A stretch of 5,983 nucleotides of DNA from Alphaproteobacteria bacterium (GTDB taxonomy: Bacteria > Pseudomonadota > Alphaproteobacteria > Rhizobiales > Xanthobacteraceae). This document shows, piece after piece, positions 1 to 5,456 of the stretch (position 1 is its first letter; each line of letters begins with the position of its first letter). The position numbers were made by a program, and so were the translations under genes. Where the stretch lies: contig VAZH01000228.1 in NCBI GenBank assembly GCA_005884465.1, positions 1-5,983 of the forward strand, written 5' to 3'. Below the pieces are notes generated by a model, which made no database searches, was not told where the DNA came from, and saw only the letters and a list, made by a program, of their open reading frames with translations.

Positions 1-2
1 AT

Positions 3-161
3 AGCAGGGGATTCGGGTGGTGCAATCGGGGTACCGTCAAGAAAATCGGCGGAGAACCGGCTCCGGCATTGAACGGTCCACCTTCCCTCTGCAACCAACC
101 GGATATGCCAGGCGCCGCGCGTCGTCGCGCTATCGTCACCAGCTATGAGGGCAATCGATGA
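3..161 (+). CDS. Possible 3' end of an upstream gene (partial, unrecognised)
   Basis: From base 3 the third forward frame stays open for 52 codons and ends in TGA at 159-161. That stop overlaps the ATG of the next gene in an ATGA arrangement typical of translationally coupled gene pairs. The visible tail starts SRGFGWCNRG and ends VTSYEGNR; it is rich in Gly, Pro and Arg, has two cysteines and shows no domain I recognise. Third-position GC is only about 62% by count, weaker than in the clear genes, so coding is not proven. The second forward frame is also open over most of this stretch. If real, it would be co-transcribed with the 158-715 gene. If not, these bases are simply the upstream region of that gene. 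No convincing promoter is visible in them. Confidence 0.27.
   Translation, partial: SRGFGWCNRGTVKKIGGEPAPALNGPPSLCNQPDMPGAARRRAIVTSYEGNR
147..151 (+). promoter_or_regulatory. Ribosome binding site GAGGG
   Basis: GAGGG lies six bases upstream of ATG 158 and fixes that start. If the upstream frame ending at 161 is real, this site lies inside its last codons, as expected for coupled genes. Confidence 0.55.
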
Positions 162-715
162 CCGTGACGCCGGAAATTCTGCGGGCGAACAAAGAGATTC
201 GCGACATGTTGTGGAGCTTCGATTTCGTGGTGGTCGATAACCAAGAGTATGGCCCGGTCTGGTTCGATACAGCACCGCTGGAGCCATTTAAGATCATGGC
301 GCAGCGAAGCACCGGCTGCGTTTACGCATTGACGGGTGCGCAACACCACATCTTGCTTGCCACGTCCGAAGGGCAGGCGGGTGTTGTAATGGCGGCGAGC
401 CTGCAGGAATGCCTAGAACTCGTGATCGCTCATCCTTATTGGCAGGATCTCTTGCGCTTTGGAAAGAGAGACTTATCCGCGATGCGGCAGGTCCTGCGTG
501 ACAGGATCGAGGAATTCGAGGACGAAGCGCTCGTCGACAATCCGGAAATCGCGCAGTTTCGGCCGCTGCTGCGGGCGCAGCTTGGATTGGCCGAGCCCGG
601 CGACCCCGCAAAGCTGCTGCATCATGCGGTCATGGTGCTTGGCGCCGGGGTGATCGTTCGCGGCTCCGACGGTTATCTATCAGAGCCGCTGGCAGGCCCG
701 TTGAAAAGGCCATGA
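158..715 (+). CDS. Hypothetical cytosolic protein, faint SMI1/KNR4 (SUKH)-like look
   Basis: A 185-residue soluble protein with no signal peptide or membrane segment. The start is supported by GAGGG at 147-151, six bases before ATG 158. Residues 43-101 run as 'PFKIMAQRSTGCVYALTG', 'HHILLATSEGQAGVVMAASLQECLELV' and 'HPYWQDLLRF'. This order (a Pro-Phe-x-x-x-A strand, a small turn with Gly, a strand naming the bound state, then a helix ending in a PYW-DLL pattern) recalls SMI1/KNR4-type proteins, many of which are immunity proteins to polymorphic toxins. That link is my inference from pattern only. Residues 104-145 are helical and charged (RDRIEEFEDEALVD). A C-terminal strand pair (VMVLGAGVIVRGSDGYLSEPL) closes the protein. 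Its start overlaps the stop of a possible upstream frame, so it could be the second gene of a pair. Coding is likely; function is unknown. Confidence 0.8.
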   Translation: MTVTPEILRANKEIRDMLWSFDFVVVDNQEYGPVWFDTAPLEPFKIMAQRSTGCVYALTGAQHHILLATSEGQAGVVMAASLQECLELVIAHPYWQDLLRFGKRDLSAMRQVLRDRIEEFEDEALVDNPEIAQFRPLLRAQLGLAEPGDPAKLLHHAVMVLGAGVIVRGSDGYLSEPLAGPLKRP

Positions 716-798
716 AAATTGCGGCTTGCAAACCTTCCTTTCCCCGGCGGTGCAATAACCCGGCGTTTCTTGCTTTCCTTTCACGCCGAGATGATCTA

Positions 799-812
799 CA
801 TGCATTTGCATG
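799..812. repeat. Inverted repeat CATGCA-TT-TGCATG over the transporter start codon
   Basis: A perfect 6-bp inverted repeat with a two-base centre; its right arm ends in the ATG (810-812) of the MFS transporter. It could be an operator or a weak hairpin that hides the start. No Shine-Dalgarno match stands at a normal distance before this ATG, so start access may matter. A chance occurrence is quite possible for a repeat this short. Confidence 0.3.
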
Positions 813-1997
813 AAAATTCCGCCTCAAGACAGCCATGTCGAGCGCCGCTTCGCTGCCACCGCCTTGATGCTCGGAAATTTCATCACCGGCACTTCCATTC
901 TGGCGCCGGCGGGCATGTTGAGCGAACTGTCGGAAGGACTGCAAGTCAGCATCCGCGACGCCGGCCTGCTGATCACGTTCGGCGCGATCGTGCTGTGCGT
1001 CGGCTCGCCGCTCGCGGCATGGTTGACCAGCCGGATCGAGCGCCACGCGCTGCTCACCTCGACGCTCGCAGTGCTCGCGCTCGCCAACGCCGCGTCGGCG
1101 TTCGCGCCTGACTATGCGACCCTGCTCGTCATCCGCCTGATCATGCTGGCGGTTGGCGCGCTCTATACGCCGCAGGCCGCAGGGACCGCCGCGCTTATTG
1201 TGCCCATGGAGAAACGCGGCGGCACCATCGCCTACATCTTTCTCGGATGGTCGCTGGCCGCGGCCGTCGGGCTGCCGCTGGTGACGTTCATCGCCAGCCG
1301 CTACGGCTGGCGCGCAACTTACGGCAGCATTGGCGTTGCTGCCTGCTTCAGTTGCCTGCTTCTGGCCTGGCGTCTGCCCGGCGGATTGATCGGCGCACCG
1401 GTGGACCTCAAGACATTTGCCGATCTCGGACGAAACCGGCTGATCGTTCTGCTGCTGTTGATCACGACCTTGCAGGTCTCGGGACAGTTCGCCGTTTTCA
1501 CCTATCTTGCCCCGTTGCTGACGCGGCTGACCCGGGCGGGTCCGGACGCGGTCGGCCTGGTGTTTGCTACCTATGGCGTGTTCGGATTTCTGGGCAACGT
1601 GATCGCGGCCCGCCTGGTCAATAGTTGGGGCAGCTACCGGACCTCGCTATTGTTCATGGCCGCGCTGCTGGCCGGGGCCAGTATCTGGGCGCTTGGCGCG
1701 GGTAACTTCGCGATCATGGCGCTTGCGGTTGCCGTCTGGGGGCTTGGCTTTGCCTCGACCAATTCCATGCAACAGGTACGGCTGGTTGGTGCCGCCCCGG
1801 CGCTCGGCGCCGCGTCGGTGTCGCTGAACACTTCCGCGCTTTATATCGGCCAGGCGATCGGCTCCGCAGCCGGCGGGGTGCTGTTCGCGCGCGACCTGCT
1901 CCATGGCGCGGGGTACGTGTCGGTGGCCTTCATCGCGCTGGCGCTCGTCGTGGTGACCCTGACCAGGCCTCGCCCTCCTGTGGCCTTGTCAACATAA
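810..1997 (+). CDS. MFS transporter, DHA1/AraJ-like efflux type
   Basis: A 395-residue, very hydrophobic inner-membrane protein with about 12 predicted helices in two halves, the normal length for the major facilitator superfamily. Helix 1 is near residues 13-37 (ATALMLGNFITGTSILAPAG). The helix 2-3 loop, 'GSPLAAWLTSRIERHALL' (65-82), is a degenerate form of MFS motif A. Residues 146-170, 'GWSLAAAVGLPL...RYGWRATY', match the helix-5 antiporter-type motif and the GWR-x-x-Y/F signature common in AraJ-like and Bcr-like drug:H+ antiporter (DHA1) members. The hydrophilic central loop is at about 190-210; the second half repeats the pattern ('YGVFGFLGNVIAARLVNSWG'). An export role, driven by proton exchange, is the family expectation; the substrate cannot be read from the sequence. 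ATG 810 is the first usable start after an in-frame TGA at 792-794. The next Met (residue 20) would cut into helix 1. No good ribosome binding site is visible. No regulator gene is adjacent. Confidence 0.93.
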   Translation: MKIPPQDSHVERRFAATALMLGNFITGTSILAPAGMLSELSEGLQVSIRDAGLLITFGAIVLCVGSPLAAWLTSRIERHALLTSTLAVLALANAASAFAPDYATLLVIRLIMLAVGALYTPQAAGTAALIVPMEKRGGTIAYIFLGWSLAAAVGLPLVTFIASRYGWRATYGSIGVAACFSCLLLAWRLPGGLIGAPVDLKTFADLGRNRLIVLLLLITTLQVSGQFAVFTYLAPLLTRLTRAGPDAVGLVFATYGVFGFLGNVIAARLVNSWGSYRTSLLFMAALLAGASIWALGAGNFAIMALAVAVWGLGFASTNSMQQVRLVGAAPALGAASVSLNTSALYIGQAIGSAAGGVLFARDLLHGAGYVSVAFIALALVVVTLTRPRPPVALST

Positions 1998-2070
1998 GCG
2001 AGACGTCTTATCCGCTCGAAACCGTCGACAAGATATTCGCCGCGTGCTTTTCTTTAGCCTGCGGGAATCT

Positions 2071-2077
2071 GGAGGGG
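2071..2077 (+). promoter_or_regulatory. Strong ribosome binding site GGAGGGG
   Basis: GGAGG at 2071-2075 sits six bases before ATG 2082, the best Shine-Dalgarno match in the window. It fixes the start of the small exported protein and predicts efficient translation. Confidence 0.75.
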
Positions 2078-2081
2078 TGAC

Positions 2082-2450
2082 ATGAGAACAATATTTGCGG
2101 TCGTCTTGGCCCTGTATTCAGGCGCGGCAATGGCTCAAACCAGCCCGCCGACGGTCGGAGGAAAGCCGCTGGTCCAGGTCAAGCCGAGCGGCGAAGCTGC
2201 CAAATCGAAATCGAAAGCAACGGCGAAACCGAAAGCCCCGTCAACCGCCGCGAAGTTGCAGGCTTGTCTCGAAATCGACGATGCAACGAAAGAGCGGTTG
2301 AGTTGCTACGACGCCATTTTCCCGCCGCAGCCAAAACCTAAGGCGGCCGCGGCAAAAGCGGTCAATGATTGCCGGTTCAACAAGGAAGAAGACGAGCGGC
2401 TGACATGCTTTAACGGCTTCGCCGAGAAAATACCCAAGCTCCCGCAGTAA
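2082..2450 (+). CDS. Small exported protein with two Cys-x(11-12)-Cys 'ERLxC' motifs
   Basis: A 122-residue protein with a classical Sec signal peptide: MRTIFAVVLALYSGAAMA with likely cleavage AMA|Q after residue 18. The mature protein is periplasmic or extracellular. A Lys/Pro/Ala/Ser linker (about 29-57) is followed by C62...C75 with 'KERLSCYDAIF'. A second Pro/Lys/Ala linker (81-93) leads to C97...C109 with 'DERLTCFNGF'. The two segments look like an internal duplication; each Cys pair could form a disulfide in the oxidising periplasm (inference). Short secreted proteins with 'RLxCYD' motifs are common in proteobacteria, including VasI-like type VI secretion accessory proteins, but no secretion genes lie nearby, so I do not assign that role. 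Function unknown. The gene is 84 bp after the MFS gene with its own strong ribosome site, and is convergent with the hydrolase gene. Confidence 0.87.
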   Translation: MRTIFAVVLALYSGAAMAQTSPPTVGGKPLVQVKPSGEAAKSKSKATAKPKAPSTAAKLQACLEIDDATKERLSCYDAIFPPQPKPKAAAAKAVNDCRFNKEEDERLTCFNGFAEKIPKLPQ

Positions 2451-2493
2451 TCCGTAGCCGCTGGTTTTTCCTGAGCTACGGCGTACCGGATTA
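2448..2493. terminator. Inverted repeat between convergent genes; possible bidirectional terminator
   Basis: CCGTAGC (2452-2458) pairs with GCTACGG (2475-2481) around a 16-base loop. An overlapping outer pair, TAATCCG (2448-2454) with CGGATTA (2487-2493), includes the TAA stop codons of both flanking genes. Placement between two convergent genes suits a shared transcription end. However, the only T-run (2465-2469) is in the loop and no T-tract follows either arm, so a classic Rho-independent terminator is not shown. Confidence 0.35.
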
Positions 2494-3825
2494 TCGGCTT
2501 GCGGGCGATGAGGCCGCCATTCTCGTCAGCGCAGGCGTAGCCGCCATCTTGACCAGTACGTCCTTGACCGGGTTTTCGGTCCAGGCGTGGGTGACGTAAT
2601 CGCGATGCGTCACGCCTTCAGGGGTCTCGACGAATACCACGCTGCCGGGCCGCAACGGCCCGTCCATATCCTCTGAGATCGCGATGTCTTTTTCCTTCAG
2701 CATTTGCATCAGTTCACGATCGTGCCGCTTGGTGTAGCGCGTATAGGCGCTGACGAAAAAGCCGGATCGGTTGTTCTCGATCCAGGATGCGAACTTGTCC
2801 AGCTCGCCATAGACCGCGTCGAGCAGGAACACGCCGCGGACGCGATTGCCAAGGCCGCCCACTTCCAGGCTCCAGGCTGCCGGCAAAAAGCCACCGCTGT
2901 AGCCGACGATGATGACTGGCATGTTCGCGAAAGCCTTGGCCGCGCCGGGGTCGCCGTAGAGACGGGCGAGGTGATCGGTTGACTCCGCCACGAAGCGCTT
3001 GAGCCCGCCGGGCTGCCAGAACTTGCCGGCGCTGGAATCGGCGGCATCGACCGCGAGTTGCGGTGCCAGCAGCACGGCATTGACGCCGGAATCGGAAATC
3101 TGTTGCGGCACGAGTTGTCGGTCGCGCACGTCGCGCTCCAGTGTCGCGCCGTTGCCGTGGAAGAACACGACGATGACGCCTGGTTTGCGGACATCGAAAT
3201 GCTCGGGGACGCGCATCAGGACGCGGTTGTCATTGTAGGTCTCGTCCTGCCAGTAAACCCGGCCGCCGTAGCTGCGGTGGCCCCGGCGGTCACCCTTTGA
3301 GACGTCCAGGAACGGCTCGTCCGTGCGTGGATTGTTGCCGAGATACGGAAACGCCGAGGATTTCAGGCCGACCAGCGCGGTCTGATCTTCTCTGGCCGGA
3401 CGCTGGTAGGGAACCGTGGGTGCTAACGAGGCAACCCGGTATGGGGCGGGCTCCGCCTGCGCCGCCCGTTTGCGGGATGAATCGGGCGCCTGCCGCCGCA
3501 CAAAACTCTCATTTGCGCTCGGGAAGCGATCCCTGAACTGCGGCGTTGGGAATCGATCGTCGAAAGAGTCCCCGGCAGAGGCCTGCGCATTGGCTGCAAG
3601 CGTACCGGCATTCGGCGCCCGTCCGCACTGAATGAGAACGAACGACAACGGGACCAGCGCCGATAAGAGGGCGATCCAGCGCAATCGAGAACCGGCGCGG
3701 CCTTGGGCGGCTTCCGGCCGCGCATGCCGCACAACGCCCGGTGACGTCACCCGGCACGCGCTATCATACGTCTGGAATCTCGCCCCGATCATCCACCCAC
3801 TGCCCCAACCCCCACCAGCGGCCAT
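2491..3825 (-). CDS. Alpha/beta hydrolase-fold protein, exported or membrane-anchored
   Basis: Up to 444 residues. The C-terminal half shows an alpha/beta hydrolase core: strand 'GVIVVFF' then oxyanion-type 'HGNG' (223-226); 'VNAVLLAPQLAVD' (248-260); nucleophile elbow 'IIVGYSGGFLPAAWSL' with Ser310 in G-Y-S-G-G; strand 'RGVFLLDAVYGELDKF' with Asp336 as candidate acid; and 'GVTHRDYVTHAW' with His407 or His413 as candidate base. These are pattern assignments. One hydrophobic segment at 49-67 (RWIALLSALVPLSFVLIQC), preceded by Arg residues, is a signal peptide or N-terminal anchor, putting the catalytic domain in the periplasm. A poorly ordered Arg/Pro/Ala/Ser region (about 70-150) links them. 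The Cys at 67 follows Gln, so a lipobox is unlikely. The start is uncertain: ATG 3825 has no ribosome site and the first 25 residues are Gly/Trp-rich and unconvincing; ATG at 3792, GTG at 3750 and GTG at 3732 all keep the hydrophobic segment. Substrate unknown (ester, amide or peptide). Confidence 0.87.
   Translation of the reverse strand: MAAGGGWGSGWMIGARFQTYDSACRVTSPGVVRHARPEAAQGRAGSRLRWIALLSALVPLSFVLIQCGRAPNAGTLAANAQASAGDSFDDRFPTPQFRDRFPSANESFVRRQAPDSSRKRAAQAEPAPYRVASLAPTVPYQRPAREDQTALVGLKSSAFPYLGNNPRTDEPFLDVSKGDRRGHRSYGGRVYWQDETYNDNRVLMRVPEHFDVRKPGVIVVFFHGNGATLERDVRDRQLVPQQISDSGVNAVLLAPQLAVDAADSSAGKFWQPGGLKRFVAESTDHLARLYGDPGAAKAFANMPVIIVGYSGGFLPAAWSLEVGGLGNRVRGVFLLDAVYGELDKFASWIENNRSGFFVSAYTRYTKRHDRELMQMLKEKDIAISEDMDGPLRPGSVVFVETPEGVTHRDYVTHAWTENPVKDVLVKMAATPALTRMAASSPASR
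3740..3751. repeat. 12-bp perfect palindrome GGTGACGTCACC
   Basis: A perfect palindrome in the 5' part of the longest version of the hydrolase frame. It overlaps the candidate GTG start at 3750-3748 and lies just upstream of the GTG at 3732-3730. If the gene really starts at 3732 this is non-coding DNA in operator position. If the gene starts farther out it is coding. No regulator is known to me for this exact sequence. Confidence 0.35.
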
Positions 3826-3902
3826 CGTATATCAGCGCGCTAGCGTTGAGGTGACGTTAAGCTTCCGGGAAAAACTCTCCCCACTCCCGAAGGCCTCAGA
3901 AA

Positions 3903-3916
3903 ACACGAAATCGTGT
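3903..3916. repeat. Inverted repeat ACACGA-AA-TCGTGT, operator-like
   Basis: A perfect 6-bp inverted repeat with a two-base centre, in non-coding DNA about 170 bp before the permease start and 80 bp or more before the hydrolase start. Its size fits a dimeric helix-turn-helix repressor site. No regulator gene is in the window to pair it with. Confidence 0.35.
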
Positions 3917-3975
3917 CGCGATTGTGGGGCGGCAAGCTTGTTTTCGCAATGCCGCAGATAAGCCGACCCGTCAAA

Positions 3976-3989
3976 GGTATGAAAATACC
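3976..3989. repeat. Short inverted repeat GGTAT-GAAA-ATACC
   Basis: A 5-bp inverted repeat around a GAAA centre, about 95 bp before the permease start. As RNA it would be a small hairpin with a GNRA loop; as DNA it may be an operator. It is short enough to be chance. Confidence 0.22.
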
Positions 3990-4005
3990 AAATTGCGGCC
4001 AGGAC

Positions 4006-4021
4006 TTAAATCATTGTTAAC
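4006..4021 (+). promoter_or_regulatory. Putative CtrA binding site TTAA-N7-TTAAC
   Basis: TTAA (4006-4009), seven bases, then TTAAC (4017-4021) matches the full CtrA box of alphaproteobacteria. CtrA is the cell-cycle response regulator described first in Caulobacter and conserved in Rhizobiales. The site ends 61 bases before the permease ATG, a usual position for activation or for overlap with the -35 region. TTAA is rare in GC-rich DNA, so two correctly spaced copies are unlikely by chance, though this gap is locally AT-rich. Binding and cell-cycle control are inferences. Confidence 0.5.
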
Positions 4022-4053
4022 GTTGCTTGAGTTGGTCGGGCCGGGGCCGCACG

Positions 4054-4086
4054 ATGAAAAAATTAGGGGCGCGTGGGCAGACATGA
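4054..4086 (+). other. Possible 10-codon leader reading frame (MKKLGARGQT)
   Basis: ATG 4054 opens a ten-codon frame whose TGA (4084-4086) overlaps the permease ATG (4083-4085) in an ATGA arrangement, in another frame. The overlap geometry would permit translational coupling. It lacks a clear ribosome binding site (only G-rich sequence at 4042-4045), so it may be coincidental. Confidence 0.18.
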
Positions 4087-5456
4087 CGACATCAGAAACG
4101 GGAAGCGTGGCGTGGCCTGGCCAGCTCCCCAGAGGCGGGTCCACGGTCTCGGTGCTGGTGGCCACCGCTATCGTCGTGGCCGACATGGTTGGCGTCGGCG
4201 TCTTCACCAGCCTCGGCTTTCAGGTCAAGGATATCCCCTCGGGGTTTTCGATCCTGCTGTTGTGGGCCGTCGGCGGCATCGTCGCGCTGTGCGGGGTGTT
4301 TTCCTACAGCGAACTCGGGGCGATGTTTCCGCGCTCGAGCGGCGAATACAATTTTTTGAGCCGCGCCTTTCATCCGGCTTTCGGATTCGTGGCGGGCTGG
4401 GTCTCGGCCACCGTTGGTTTCGCAGCACCCGTGGCTCTGGCCGCGATGGCTTTCGGGGAATACGGCAAATCGGTGCTTCAAGGCGTCCCTCCGCTGGCAC
4501 TTGCGATTGGCGTCGTCTGGCTGGTGTCGATCGTGCAACTTACCGGTGTCAGGCACTCCAGCACCTTTCAACTGATCTCGACGGTGTTGAAAGTCGTGCT
4601 GGTCGTCGCGTTCCTGATCGCGGGATTTGTGATCGGCACGCCGCAACCGGTGTGGTTCGCGCCTGATGTTTCCGACTTCGGCTATGTCGCCAGCGCGCCG
4701 TTCGCGATCGGTCTGGTTTTTGTGATGTATTCGTTTTCCGGGTGGAACGCCGCGACCTACATCATCGGTGAAATGCGCATGCCGCAGCAGAACCTGCCGC
4801 GCGCGCTGCTTACGGGGACGCTGATCGTTCTGGTGCTGTATGTCGCCCTCAACGCGGTGTTCCTCCACACCACGCCGATCGACAAATTGTCCGGGCAACT
4901 CGACGTCGCCCGGATCGCCGGCAGCTACATCTTCGGCGAACTCGGCGGCCGCATCGTCGGCGCCATGATCTGTATCGGGCTGGTGTCCTCGATCAGCGCG
5001 ATGATGTGGATCGGCCCACGTGTGATGATGACGATGGGAGAGGATATCCCTTCGCTGCGGGTATTCGCCCGCAAATCGACCAGCGGAGCGCCGGCCTATG
5101 CCATCCTTTTCCAGCTTGCGGTCGCGAACCTCATGCTGTTCACCCGCAGTTTCGAGGCCGTGCTCGATTTCATCCAGTTCGCACTGTTGTTCTGCTCGTT
5201 CTTCACCGTGCTCGGTGTCATCAAGCTGCGCATCGCTCAGCCCGATCTGCCGCGGCCCTATCGCGCCTGGGGGTACCCGATAACGCCGGCGGTTTTCCTG
5301 CTCGTGACAGGTTTCATGATGTACTACCTCTTGACGGAACGGCCGTTGCAGTCAGCTCTCGGTACCTTGATCATGATTTCGGGCCTTCTGATCTACGCCG
5401 TTTTCCGCAAGCGGGCCATCCCAGGCTTCCCCACCGCATCCCCAAGCCGCGAATGA
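4083..5456 (+). CDS. APC-superfamily amino acid permease (LAT-like)
   Basis: A 457-residue inner-membrane protein with about 12 helices, the usual APC length. Helix 1 (about 23-45) contains 'GVGVFTSLG', the broken-helix substrate-binding motif equivalent to the family's G-[SAV]-G-I-F. Residues 78-90, 'ELGAMFPRSSGEYNFLSRAFH', are the conserved helix 2/3 hallmark. Helix 6 and its following loop, 'YSFSGWNAATYIIGEMRMPQQNLPRAL' (216-241), match the LAT-type F-x-GW-N...E-x-P-x-x-x-x-PRA pattern. Late in the protein, 'PDLPRPYRAWGYPITP' (387-402) is the typical C-terminal loop. It should take up amino acids or related amines by proton symport or exchange; the substrate is not readable. ATG 4083 is chosen because family similarity begins soon after it. 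AGGGG at 4065-4069 is rather far (13 bases). The frame stays open back to GTG 3924, but that extension looks non-coding. The TGA overlaps the next gene's ATG. Confidence 0.92.
   Translation: MTTSETGSVAWPGQLPRGGSTVSVLVATAIVVADMVGVGVFTSLGFQVKDIPSGFSILLLWAVGGIVALCGVFSYSELGAMFPRSSGEYNFLSRAFHPAFGFVAGWVSATVGFAAPVALAAMAFGEYGKSVLQGVPPLALAIGVVWLVSIVQLTGVRHSSTFQLISTVLKVVLVVAFLIAGFVIGTPQPVWFAPDVSDFGYVASAPFAIGLVFVMYSFSGWNAATYIIGEMRMPQQNLPRALLTGTLIVLVLYVALNAVFLHTTPIDKLSGQLDVARIAGSYIFGELGGRIVGAMICIGLVSSISAMMWIGPRVMMTMGEDIPSLRVFARKSTSGAPAYAILFQLAVANLMLFTRSFEAVLDFIQFALLFCSFFTVLGVIKLRIAQPDLPRPYRAWGYPITPAVFLLVTGFMMYYLLTERPLQSALGTLIMISGLLIYAVFRKRAIPGFPTASPSRE

Larger units (their letters stand above)
3826..4082. 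promoter_or_regulatory. Divergent intergenic control region, hydrolase / permease
   Basis: This 257-bp gap lies between the outermost hydrolase start and the chosen permease start and is visibly more AT-rich than the genes. It holds two small inverted repeats, a CtrA-type site and a short reading frame, listed separately. I found no pair of -35 and -10 boxes close to the sigma-70 consensus. On the minus strand TATACG at 3831-3826 resembles a -10 box, but no -35 box stands before it. Used as a promoter it would place transcription inside the longest hydrolase frame, favouring one of the later starts. Confidence 0.5.

Noticed and set aside
1..72. A GDSGGA string in the first forward frame, like the active-site motif of trypsin-like proteases
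   Set aside because: The frame stops at 70-72, only about 18 residues after the motif. A trypsin-like domain needs more sequence there, and no His or Asp motif is available.
690..705. Sigma-54-like sequence TGGCAG-N5-TTGAA before the transporter gene
   Set aside because: The -12 element has GA instead of the needed GC, and the site is inside the end of the preceding gene.
1986..2014. TTGTCA and TATCCG with a 17-base gap as a promoter for the small exported protein
   Set aside because: The -35 box is good but the -10 box matches TATAAT at only three positions, so it is not better than chance.
2008..2016. TTATCCGCT as a DnaA box
   Set aside because: Two mismatches to TTATCCACA, a single copy, and no origin-like context.
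3850..3857. GGTGACGT repeated at 3740 and 3850 as paired operator half-sites
   Set aside because: Close variants also occur inside the transporter and hydrolase coding regions, so the 8-mer is common here and not informative.
3924..4082. N-terminal extension of the permease from GTG 3924
   Set aside because: The 53 added residues do not look like protein of this family, contain the CtrA-type site and the GGTAT repeat, and lack a ribosome site for GTG 3924.
4092..4898. A 268-codon open frame on the minus strand
   Set aside because: It lies wholly inside the permease gene, is rich in Arg, His and Asp, and is the expected mirror of GC-biased codon use.
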